Below are positions 1 to 6,292 of a DNA stretch of 8,193 nucleotides, one piece after another; within the stretch, counting starts at the first letter, position 1; each line of letters opens with the position of its first letter. The notes beneath the pieces were generated by a model that made no database searches, had not been told where the DNA came from, and worked only from the letters and a program-made list of their open reading frames with translations. Position numbers and translations under genes: made by a program. Location of the stretch: assembly GCA_013361975.1 (NCBI GenBank), contig JABFXB010000420.1:1-8193 (forward strand), read 5' to 3'. The stretch is from Dermatophilaceae bacterium. GTDB lineage: Bacteria > Actinomycetota > Actinomycetes > Actinomycetales > Dermatophilaceae.

Positions 1-74
1 ACGCGGGCTACCTCGTCGCCCCCGAGGGCTTCCACGAGCCCGTCGGACCGAGCTTCTGGGAGCGTGCCCGATGA
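1..74 (+). CDS. qcrA: Rieske iron-sulfur subunit of the cytochrome bc1 complex, C-terminal end only
   Basis: Only the last 23 codons are in the window, read in the frame that starts at base 3 and ends at the TGA at 72-74. The tail reads GYLVAPEGFHEPVGPSFWER and then AR. This resembles the end of actinobacterial QcrA proteins, which finish with an EPVGPSFWER-like stretch after the Rieske [2Fe-2S] domain. The cluster-binding CxH and CxxH motifs lie outside the window, so the call rests on the tail plus position directly before qcrB. The stop codon overlaps the qcrB start as ATGA (71-74), which implies translational coupling. QcrA carries electrons from menaquinol at the Qo site to the cytochrome c subunit QcrC. 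Confidence 0.85.
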   Translation, partial: AGYLVAPEGFHEPVGPSFWERAR

Positions 75-1831
75 GCACCACCGACACTCGCCCCGCTGAC
101 GCACTCCGCGCCGGCGACCGCCAGGCAGACGAACGCGCGTCGGCCGCCAAGCCCCTCGGTGGCATCGCCGGCTGGGTCGACGACCGGGTGGGCGCAGCCA
201 AGGGCGTCTCCTTCCTCGCCAAGAAGGTCTTCCCCGACCACTGGTCGTTCATGCTCGGCGAGATCGCGATGTACTCGATGATCGTCTGCCTGCTGACCGG
301 CGCGTTCCTCACGTTCTGGTTCGTGCCGAGCGCCAGCCAGGTCGTCTACGACGGCAGCTACGTCCCACTCCAGGGCGTGACGATGTCCGATGCCTACCGC
401 TCCACGCTGGGCATCTCCTTCGACATCCGCGGCGGTCTGCTCATCCGTCAGATCCACCACTGGGCCGCGCTGATCTTCGTCGTGTCGGTCTTCGTGCACA
501 TGGCGCGCGTCTTCTTCACCGGCGCGTTCCGCAAGCCGCGCGAGATCAACTGGGTCTTCGGCACGATCCTCTCGATGCTCGCCTGCATCGAGGGCTTCGC
601 CGGCTACTCGCTCCCCGACGACCTGCTCTCGGGCACGGGCATCCGCGCCATGAACGGCTTCGTGCAGTCGGTGCCGGTCATCGGCTCGTACATGTCGTAC
701 TTCATCTTCGGCGGCGCGTTCCCCGGCGAGGCGATCATCCCGCGCCTCTACTCCGCGCACGTGCTGCTCATCCCGGCCATCCTCGTGGGCCTCTTCACGG
801 CGCACATCCTGCTGGTGTTCGTGCACAAGCACACCCAGTTCGCCGGGCCGGGCCGCACCAACAGCAACGTCGTGGGCTACCCGCTCCTGCCGGTGTACAT
901 CGCCAAGGCCGGTGGCTTCTTCTTCATCGTCTTCGGCGTCATCACGCTCATCTCGGCCGTCGTCAGCATCAACCCGATCTGGGCGTACGGCCCCTACGAC
1001 CCGTCCCCGATCACGGCCGGCTCCCAGCCCGACTGGTACATGGGCTTCGCCGACGGCGCGCTGCGACTGCTTCCCGGCTTCCTCGAGTTCACGACGTTCG
1101 GCTTCACCTGGAGCATGAACATCTTCCCCGGCTCGATCCTGCTCCTGCCCGTCATGTGGGGCATCATCGGCGCCTACCCGTTCCTCGAGGCCTGGGTGAC
1201 CGGAGACAAGCGTGAGCACCACCTGCTCGACCGCCCGCGCAACGCCCCGACGCGCACCGCGATCGGCATCGCCGGGATCACCATGTACGTCGTGCTCTTC
1301 CTCGCGGCGGGCAACGACCTGATGGCGATCAAGCTGCACCTGTCGATCAACGACATCACGCAGACCCTGCGCGTGCTCTTCTTCATCGGGCCGCCGATCG
1401 CCTTCTGGATCACCAAGCGCATCTGCCTGAGCCTGCAGCGGGCCGACCGCCAGAAGGTCCTCCACGGGCGCGAGACCGGCACCATCTGGCGCCACGCCGA
1501 CGGCAGGTTCGAGGAGATCCACGCCCCGCTCACGCCCCAGGAGCGCTGGGTCCTCGTCCAGCACGAGTCGCTCGAGCCGCTCCAGCTCACGGCCGGCACC
1601 GACGCCAATGGCGTCGACAGCCCGATCGCCCGCAAGGAGCGCCTGCGCGCCAAGTTCTCGAACTTCTACTTCAAGGACCGCGTCGCGCCGGCCACGCCGA
1701 CCGAGCTCGAGGCCGCCCACCACGAGCACGACGACCACGCCGCTGCTGCCCCCACGGGCGAGCACGAGGCCATCGAGGCCAGCGGTGCAGGCCGGGAGCG
1801 CGAGACCATCAAGGCGCGCCAGCACGACTGA
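71..1831 (+). CDS. qcrB: Menaquinol:cytochrome c reductase, cytochrome b subunit
   Basis: This 586-residue membrane protein carries the quinol-oxidising and quinone-reducing sites and two b haems of the bc1 (bcc) complex. Helix B has His129 and His143, 14 residues apart; helix D has His230 and His245, 15 apart. These are the expected axial ligands of haems bL and bH. The Qo-site motif is PDWY (320-323) instead of the mitochondrial PEWY. About eight to nine hydrophobic helices lie between residues 64 and 452. A hydrophilic N-terminus of about 55 residues and a C-terminal extension of about 130 residues match the actinobacterial form. The last 40 residues are His/Glu/Ala-rich (HHEHDDH at 550-556) and probably disordered. 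GGGAG at 58-62 is a ribosome binding site 8 nt before the ATG, inside the end of qcrA, and the ATGA overlap supports this start. QcrC and CtaE are presumably encoded upstream, outside the window. Confidence 0.97.
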   Translation: MSTTDTRPADALRAGDRQADERASAAKPLGGIAGWVDDRVGAAKGVSFLAKKVFPDHWSFMLGEIAMYSMIVCLLTGAFLTFWFVPSASQVVYDGSYVPLQGVTMSDAYRSTLGISFDIRGGLLIRQIHHWAALIFVVSVFVHMARVFFTGAFRKPREINWVFGTILSMLACIEGFAGYSLPDDLLSGTGIRAMNGFVQSVPVIGSYMSYFIFGGAFPGEAIIPRLYSAHVLLIPAILVGLFTAHILLVFVHKHTQFAGPGRTNSNVVGYPLLPVYIAKAGGFFFIVFGVITLISAVVSINPIWAYGPYDPSPITAGSQPDWYMGFADGALRLLPGFLEFTTFGFTWSMNIFPGSILLLPVMWGIIGAYPFLEAWVTGDKREHHLLDRPRNAPTRTAIGIAGITMYVVLFLAAGNDLMAIKLHLSINDITQTLRVLFFIGPPIAFWITKRICLSLQRADRQKVLHGRETGTIWRHADGRFEEIHAPLTPQERWVLVQHESLEPLQLTAGTDANGVDSPIARKERLRAKFSNFYFKDRVAPATPTELEAAHHEHDDHAAAAPTGEHEAIEASGAGRERETIKARQHD

Positions 1832-1850
1832 GCCGCACGACGTACGTCCG

Positions 1851-1882
1851 GAGGGGCGCGACCCGCACAGGTCGCGCCCCTC
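1851..1882 (+). terminator. Hairpin terminator after qcrB
   Basis: A perfect 13-bp inverted repeat, GAGGGGCGCGACC (1851-1863) and GGTCGCGCCCCTC (1870-1882), with a 6-nt loop. It begins 19 nt after the qcrB stop. No T-tract follows, which is common for actinobacterial terminators. It probably ends the qcr transcript and separates it from the metallopeptidase gene, which starts only 21 nt further on. Confidence 0.8.
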
Positions 1883-1903
1883 TGCGCGTGCGAGACTGCA
1901 CCC

Positions 1904-2257
1904 GTGGTCCAGCTTTCCGACGCCGAGTTCGACGACGCCGTCGGCGACGCTCTCGACACCATCCCCGCCGGACTCACGCGTGCCATGGACAACGTCGTCG
2001 TACTCGTCGAGGACGAGCCGCCGGCCGACGACCCGGAGCTGCTCGGGGTCTACGACGGCACCCCCCTCACCGAGCGCGACAGCGGGTGGGCCGCCGGCGC
2101 GTTGCCCGACCGCATCACGATCTTCCGGGGACCGCTCCAGCGGATGTGCGAGACCGGCGAGGAACTTCGTGAGGAGATCGCCGTCACCGTCGTGCACGAG
2201 GTGGCGCACCACTTCGGCATCGACGACGACCAACTGCACGAGCTCGGCTGGGGCTGA
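1904..2257 (+). CDS. Small zincin-like metallopeptidase family protein (Zincin_1/PF06262 type)
   Basis: A 117-residue soluble acidic protein with no signal peptide or membrane segment. Near its C-terminus it has HEVAHHFGIDDDQL, an HExxHxxGxxD site: His98 and His102 would bind zinc, Glu99 would be the catalytic base, and Asp108 is a possible third ligand, as in snapalysin-type sites. Size, the motif near the end and the terminal HELG resemble the small 'metallopeptidase family protein' group, whose substrates are unknown as far as I know. The start is GTG at 1904. No Shine-Dalgarno is visible, and a weak -10-like GAGACT (1892-1897) lies 6 nt upstream, so the mRNA may be leaderless. The gene stands between the qcrB terminator and another promoter, so it looks monocistronic. 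Function in the cell is not known; the adjacency to qcrB does not by itself indicate a respiratory role. Confidence 0.85.
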   Translation: MVQLSDAEFDDAVGDALDTIPAGLTRAMDNVVVLVEDEPPADDPELLGVYDGTPLTERDSGWAAGALPDRITIFRGPLQRMCETGEELREEIAVTVVHEVAHHFGIDDDQLHELGWG

Positions 2258-2323
2258 GCGAACCGGCCCACGCAGGGTCCCCCTCCGCCCGGTAGACAGT
2301 CCCGACGAGGGTGGACAGAACTC

Positions 2324-2352
2324 TTTACGGGGGCGGCGACGAGGTCTAGCGT
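2324..2352 (+). promoter_or_regulatory. Candidate sigma-70-type promoter for the 14-codon ORF
   Basis: TTTACG (2324-2329) and TAGCGT (2347-2352) are 17 nt apart, a good fit to the housekeeping promoters of actinobacteria. Transcription would start near 2358-2360, giving a leader of about 30 nt before the ATG at 2388. The strong ribosome binding site downstream supports this as the 5' end of a real transcript. It was recognised by eye, with no experimental evidence. Confidence 0.55.
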
Positions 2353-2387
2353 CGAAGGACACAACCGATCGGACGGAGGTGCCCTCG

Positions 2388-2432
2388 ATGTTCACTCCCA
2401 TACGATCGCACTGCGAGCCCGAGGGGCCGTGA
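2388..2432 (+). CDS. 14-residue putative leader peptide or small protein, MFTPIRSHCEPEGP
   Basis: The ORF is ATG to TGA, 14 codons. A strong ribosome binding site GGAGGT (2375-2380) lies 7 nt before the ATG, better than that of most large genes here. It has a promoter-like pair upstream and a perfect hairpin 15 nt after the stop, so promoter, ORF and hairpin form a self-contained unit of about 120 nt. The peptide contains one His and one Cys in the middle (SHC, residues 7-9), and those codons form one arm of a second predicted hairpin. Options are a cis-acting leader peptide for the oxidoreductase gene 230 nt downstream, a short mRNA for a free micropeptide, or a dual-function small RNA. I do not recognise a characterised family. 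The ribosome binding site and flanks argue against chance, but the ORF is short enough that conservation must decide. Confidence 0.55.
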   Translation: MFTPIRSHCEPEGP

Positions 2433-2445
2433 AGAGCAGTGACGA
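2406..2445 (+). promoter_or_regulatory. Predicted RNA hairpin spanning the small ORF's Ser-His-Cys codons
   Basis: TCGCACTGC (2406-2414), which is exactly codons 7-9 of the small ORF, can pair with GCAGTGACGA (2436-2445). This gives nine base pairs with one bulged A at 2442 and a 21-nt loop containing the stop codon. A ribosome translating or stalled on the His/Cys codons would open it. It sits just before the 12-bp hairpin at 2448-2475 and shares only the bases 2444-2445 with that hairpin's optional lower stem. It is a fold prediction by eye only. Confidence 0.35.
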
Positions 2446-2447
2446 CT

Positions 2448-2475
2448 GAAGGGGAAGGCGCGCGCCTTCCCCTTC
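2448..2475 (+). terminator. Hairpin terminator or attenuator after the 14-codon ORF
   Basis: A perfect 12-bp stem, GAAGGGGAAGGC (2448-2459) with GCCTTCCCCTTC (2464-2475), closed by a 4-nt loop GCGC. It can extend by GAC (2444-2446) with GTC (2476-2478) around a bulged T. No T-tract follows. It lies 15 nt beyond the small ORF's stop and 188 nt before the oxidoreductase start. It would either end a short independent transcript or control read-through into the oxidoreductase gene. The 2479-2663 stretch after it holds no further ORF or clear promoter that I can support. Confidence 0.75.
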
Positions 2476-2663
2476 GTCATGTCCGGGGACGGGTATGCAG
2501 CCAGAGCCTGCTCGAGGGGTGGAGGGTTCGCCCTGACTCGCCACGCTTTGCCCCGGATCGTCCACTGCCACAGGCGAATCGGGCCATGGACGCTGCCCGT
2601 CGGGACCGGCAGACTGGGACTTCGTAGGGGGAAGGTCACTCGGGGATCGAGAGGGATGTCGCC

Positions 2664-4025
2664 GTGTCCCAGAAGGCTACGACCTCGCTCAACCGACGAG
2701 TCCTGCCCCGACGCCGCCTGGCCTCCTTCGGGTGGGCCGTCGTCGTCCTGCTGGCCCTCGCCACACCCATCGTCCTGCTCGAGCGCACCGGTGTGCTCTC
2801 CGGCCTGCCGTTCCTGCACGTGCTCTCACTCGCCACGGGACTCATCGCCGTCTCCCTGCTGGTGGCTGCCTTCCTGCTTCCGTCACGGGTCCGCACGCTG
2901 ACGACCCAGCTGGGCATCGAGCGGGTGCTGAGAACGCACCGTGCCCTGGCGATCGGTGCCGGGATCGTCGTGCTCGCCCACCTCGTGTTCGCCGTGGCCC
3001 ACTCCCCCAAGGGACTGGCGCTGCTCGACCTGCGTGACGCGCCCCCCAGGGTCTGGTTCGCCCTCACCGCCACCGTGAGCCTCGTGGCCATCGTCTGGCT
3101 GGCGTGGACCCGCCGCCGGCGGCGTCCCCGCTACGAGGGGTGGCGACTCTCGCACGTCATCCTGGCCAACGTCATCGTCCTCGCCACCGCCCTGCACGTG
3201 TGGCTGCTGGACGACCTGGTCAACCACGCGATCGTCCTCGCCTGGTTCCTGCTGCTCACCGCGGTCGTCGTCGGGTTGTGGGTCTACCGCTGGTGGTGGC
3301 GTCCTCGCAGACAGCGGCAGAACGCGTACCTCATCGACGACATCCACCAGCACGCCGACGGGTCGGCCACGCTCGTGCTCCACGCCGACGGGCACGAGGG
3401 GGTGCCGTTCCGCCCGGGGCAGTTCGCCTTCCTCAAGATCGGGGCGTCACCGCACGTCTTCGAGGAGCACCCCTTCACCATCGCGTCGGCCGCCACCGAG
3501 CCGTGGCGCAAGGAGTTCACCATCAAGGCCCTCGGCGACTTCAGCGAGCTCGTCGGTGGGATGAGGGCGGGTCGCCGCGTCTACCTCGACGGCCCCCACG
3601 GCTCCTTCACCGTGGACGGGCTCGCCTCGGAGGCGATCGTCCTCATCGGTGGCGGCGTCGGCATCACGCCGATGCTGAGCATGGTGCGCACCCTTGCCGA
3701 GCGTCGCGACAACCGGCCCATCGTGCTCTTCGTCGCGGGACGCACGGCGGACGACCTGCTGCACCGCGAACGGCTGGACGGCCTCACGCACGACCTCGAC
3801 CTCCACGTCGTGGAGATCCTCGAGGAGCCACCGGAGAGCTGGGACGGCGAGGTCGGCTGGCTCACCCGGGCCATGCTCAAACGGCACCTCCCGGTGCGTC
3901 GCCGGCTCCGCGTCGACTACTTCATCTGCGGTCCGGGCCCCATGGTCGCGGCCGTGACCCGCACCCTCGAAGGGCTCGGGGTGCGCAACAGCCGCATCCA
4001 CACCGAGCTGTTCGACGTCGTGTGA
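2664..4025 (+). CDS. Membrane flavocytochrome of the ferric reductase/NOX superfamily
   Basis: This 453-residue protein is predicted to pass electrons from cytosolic NAD(P)H through FAD to b-type haem in the membrane and on to an outside acceptor. Residues 20-210 contain about six hydrophobic helices. Two carry His pairs spaced 14 apart, His92/His106 and His164/His178, the bis-haem pattern of the ferric reductase-like domain (PF01794). The cytosolic half has the FAD-binding motifs RPGQF (250-254) and HPFTIAS (269-275), GPHGSF (310-315), the nucleotide-binding GGGVGITPM (329-337), CGPGPM (422-427) and a terminal ELF (448-450). The start is GTG at 2664, with GAGAGGG (2649-2655) 8 nt upstream; a nearby ATG at 2656 is in another frame. 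The acceptor (ferric iron, oxygen, quinone or a partner protein) cannot be told from sequence. It stands alone, convergent with the cta operon. Confidence 0.92.
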   Translation: MSQKATTSLNRRVLPRRRLASFGWAVVVLLALATPIVLLERTGVLSGLPFLHVLSLATGLIAVSLLVAAFLLPSRVRTLTTQLGIERVLRTHRALAIGAGIVVLAHLVFAVAHSPKGLALLDLRDAPPRVWFALTATVSLVAIVWLAWTRRRRRPRYEGWRLSHVILANVIVLATALHVWLLDDLVNHAIVLAWFLLLTAVVVGLWVYRWWWRPRRQRQNAYLIDDIHQHADGSATLVLHADGHEGVPFRPGQFAFLKIGASPHVFEEHPFTIASAATEPWRKEFTIKALGDFSELVGGMRAGRRVYLDGPHGSFTVDGLASEAIVLIGGGVGITPMLSMVRTLAERRDNRPIVLFVAGRTADDLLHRERLDGLTHDLDLHVVEILEEPPESWDGEVGWLTRAMLKRHLPVRRRLRVDYFICGPGPMVAAVTRTLEGLGVRNSRIHTELFDVV

Positions 4026-4063
4026 CGAGGCGACGCCTCTACGCCCAAGTGGGGCAGACGTGC

Positions 4064-4098
4064 GGAAGGGCCCGGTCGACGAGCGACCGGGCCCTTCC
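4064..4098. terminator. Bidirectional hairpin terminator between convergent genes
   Basis: A perfect 15-bp stem, GGAAGGGCCCGGTCG (4064-4078) with CGACCGGGCCCTTCC (4084-4098), and a 5-nt loop. It lies 38 nt past the oxidoreductase stop and 25 nt past the ctaF stop on the other strand. The symmetric structure and position between two convergent 3' ends suggest that it serves both transcripts. The arms run T/C-rich on one side (CCCTTCCCC) but there is no true T-tract. Confidence 0.85.
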
Positions 4099-4123
4099 CC
4101 GACCCTGTCGGGCCGCACTGCTG

Positions 4124-4525
4124 TCAGATGGAGTACTCGCCGTGGAACGACTCGAACACCCAGAGGCACACCGCGACGACACCGAGGAACGCCCCGATGA
4201 TGAACAGCCACCAGCCGACGGCGAGGCCGGCGAAGATGATGGCGCCCGAGCCGGCGAGCCACAGCGGCGTCCACGAGCTGGCGACGAAGTAGCCGTAGTT
4301 GCCCTCGGCGTCCTCGATCTCGCCCGTCGCGTTGTCCTCGGGGCGGAGCGGCAGCTTCCTCCCGGTCATCCAGAGGTAGAAGCCGCTGAGGGCGAAGAGC
4401 AGGGCGGTGAGCACCAGCGCCGTGAGGCCGATCGGCTCGGACCACTTGGACCAGAAGCCGTAGATCAGCGTGACGGGCACGAAGAAGATGAACAGGTACA
4501 GGAAGAGCTTGGTCTCGACGCGCAT
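4124..4525 (-). CDS. ctaF: Cytochrome c oxidase subunit 4, actinobacterial CtaF
   Basis: This 133-residue, full-length protein has four predicted transmembrane helices in two pairs (about 5-25, 33-53, 86-104 and 105-124). Between the pairs lies a hydrophilic loop, RPEDNATGEIEDAEGNYGYF (61-80), followed by SSWTPLWL. This architecture and loop fit the actinobacterial cytochrome c oxidase subunit IV family (PF12270). It is a structural, non-catalytic subunit of the aa3 oxidase and has no metal ligands. The ATG at 4525 lies 3 nt after the ctaD stop, and its ribosome binding site (TGAGGA) lies inside the last codons of ctaD, so translation is probably coupled. It is the last gene of ctaC-ctaD-ctaF, ending 25 nt before the shared hairpin. 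Subunit III (ctaE) is not in this operon and is probably with qcrC upstream of the window. Confidence 0.95.
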   Translation of the reverse strand: MRVETKLFLYLFIFFVPVTLIYGFWSKWSEPIGLTALVLTALLFALSGFYLWMTGRKLPLRPEDNATGEIEDAEGNYGYFVASSWTPLWLAGSGAIIFAGLAVGWWLFIIGAFLGVVAVCLWVFESFHGEYSI

Positions 4526-4528
4526 CGG

Positions 4529-6292
4529 TCAGTCCTCACGCCTCTCGGTGCTGGTGGCCCTCTCGGGGGCGGCCACGTCGGCCGGCCCCATCACCTGGAC
4601 GAGGGTGTTGCGGTCTGCGACGGGGGCCGCGCCGGCCACCGACTCCGGGTGGTGCAGGTCGAACGCCGGGCGCTCGGAACGGATGCGCGGCAGCGACGTG
4701 AAGTTGTGACGCGGCGGCGGGCAGGAGGTCGCCCACTCGAGCGAGGCGCCGTAGCCCCACGGGTCGTCGGACTTGACGAGCGGCGCGTTCTTCCACGTCT
4801 TCCACACGTTGTAGACGAACGGGATCATCGAGGCACCGAGCAGGAAGGCGCCGATGCTGGAGACGATGTTCGCCGCCTGGAAGCCCTCCTCCGGCAGGTA
4901 GTCGGCGTAGCGGCGGGCCATGCCCTCGACGCCGAGCCAGTGCTGGATGAGGAAGGTCATGTGGAAGCCGATGAACAGCATCCAGAAGTGGATCTTGCCG
5001 AGCGTCTCGTCGAGCATCCGGCCGGTCAGCTTGGGCCACCAGAAGTAGTAGCCGGCGAACATCGCGAAGACCACGGTGCCGAAGACGGTGTAGTGGAAGT
5101 GCGCGACGACGAAGTAGCTGTCGGACAGGTGGAAGTCCAGGGCCGGGCTCGACAGGATGATGCCGGTCAGGCCGCCGAAGAGGAACGTCACGAGGAAGCC
5201 CATCGACCACAGCATCGGCGTGGCCATGACGACCTTGCCGCCCCACATCGTGCCGATCCAGTTGAAGAACTTCACGCCGGTCGGCACCGCGATGAGCATC
5301 GTCATCACCGAGAAGAACGGTAGGAGCACTTGTCCGGTGACGTACATGTGGTGCGCCCAGACGCTCGCCGACAGCGCCGCGATGGCGATGGTGGCGAAGA
5401 CGAGGGTCTTGTAGCCGAAGATCGGCTTGCGCGAGAAGACCGGCAGGACCTCGCTGATGATGCCGAAGAACGGCAGGGCGATGATGTAGACCTCGGGATG
5501 GCCGAAGAACCAGAAGAGGTGCTGCCAGAGCATCGCGCCGTTGTTCTCGGGGTCGAAGATGTGCATCCCGAACCGGCGATCGCCACCGAGCGCGAAGAGC
5601 GCCGCGGCGAGGATCGGGAAGACGAGGATCGCGAGCAGCGACGTGATCAGCACCGTCCAGGTGAAGATCGGCATGCGGAACATCGTCATGCCGGGCGCGC
5701 GCAGGCAGATGATCGTCGTGATGAAGTTGACGGCGCCGAGGATCGTGCCGAATCCGGCCATGGCCAGACCGAAGACCCAGAGGTCACCGCCGAGGCCGGG
5801 GCTGTAGCTCACGTCGGAGAGCGGCGCGTAGGCGAACCAGCCGAACGCGGCCGCCCCCTGCGGGGTGAGGAAGCCGACGGACGCGATGAGCCCACCGAAG
5901 AGGTAGAGCCAGTACGCGAACATGTTGAGGCGCGGGAACGCGACGTCGGGCGCTCCGATCTGCAGCGGCATCACGGCGTTCGCGAAGCCGGCGAAGAGCG
6001 GCGTCGCGAAGAGCAGCAGCATGATCGTGCCGTGCATCGTGAAGAGCTGGTTGTACTGCTCGGGGTTGTCGACGATCTGCAGGCCCGGCGCCATGAGCTC
6101 GGCGCGGATGATGAGCGCCATGAGGCCGCCGAGCAGGAAGAACATGAACGAGGTGATGAAGTAGAGGTTTCCGATGACCTTGTGGTCGGTCGTCGTCACC
6201 CACTTCACGAACGTCTGTCCCTTGGCCAGCCGAGGCCTGGAGGTGGTGAGCGCCGGGGACTGCGCCTCACGGTTGAGGGTTGCGGACGTCAT
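4529..6292 (-). CDS. ctaD: Cytochrome c oxidase subunit I, aa3 type
   Basis: This 587-residue catalytic subunit reduces O2 to water and pumps protons. All key residues are present: haem a ligands His87 (TMHGTIM) and His400; haem a3 ligand His398 (VAHFHY); CuB ligands His265, His314 and His315; and the cross-linked Tyr269 in GHPEVY. Glu267 in the same motif marks an A1-type (E-containing) haem-copper oxidase. The D-channel entry Asp116 (GAPDVAFP) with Asn105, and the K-channel Lys341 (PTGVKFF), are also intact. Twelve helices fit the region from about 40 to 500, followed by a tail of about 85 residues typical of actinobacteria. The ATG at 6292 overlaps the ctaC stop by one base (TGATG), with GGGAG just upstream inside ctaC. 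The frame stays open further upstream through ctaC, but homology begins near this ATG (conserved WVTTTDHKVIG at 31-41), so the longer version is rejected. Confidence 0.97.
   Translation of the reverse strand: MTSATLNREAQSPALTTSRPRLAKGQTFVKWVTTTDHKVIGNLYFITSFMFFLLGGLMALIIRAELMAPGLQIVDNPEQYNQLFTMHGTIMLLLFATPLFAGFANAVMPLQIGAPDVAFPRLNMFAYWLYLFGGLIASVGFLTPQGAAAFGWFAYAPLSDVSYSPGLGGDLWVFGLAMAGFGTILGAVNFITTIICLRAPGMTMFRMPIFTWTVLITSLLAILVFPILAAALFALGGDRRFGMHIFDPENNGAMLWQHLFWFFGHPEVYIIALPFFGIISEVLPVFSRKPIFGYKTLVFATIAIAALSASVWAHHMYVTGQVLLPFFSVMTMLIAVPTGVKFFNWIGTMWGGKVVMATPMLWSMGFLVTFLFGGLTGIILSSPALDFHLSDSYFVVAHFHYTVFGTVVFAMFAGYYFWWPKLTGRMLDETLGKIHFWMLFIGFHMTFLIQHWLGVEGMARRYADYLPEEGFQAANIVSSIGAFLLGASMIPFVYNVWKTWKNAPLVKSDDPWGYGASLEWATSCPPPRHNFTSLPRIRSERPAFDLHHPESVAGAAPVADRNTLVQVMGPADVAAPERATSTERRED

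Noticed and set aside
8..2401. A 797-codon open frame on the - strand, opposite qcrB and the metallopeptidase
   Set aside because: It is a mirror of the high-GC3 codon use of the + strand genes; its translation is low-complexity, charged (Arg/Asp/Glu/Val) and without recognisable domains, while the + strand frame is clearly QcrB.
2406..2475. A classical attenuator with mutually exclusive terminator and antiterminator
   Set aside because: The two stems share only two bases of the optional lower stem, so both can form together; a simple exclusive switch is not supported.
2656..2658. ATG as a possible start for the flavocytochrome
   Set aside because: It is in a different frame from the conserved protein; the GTG at 2664 is in frame with a good upstream ribosome binding site.
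3104..5323. A 739-codon + strand frame across the oxidoreductase end, the intergenic hairpin and ctaF/ctaD
   Set aside because: It runs through a bidirectional terminator and is antisense to two well-supported cta genes; the translation is Arg/Pro/His-rich without domain features.
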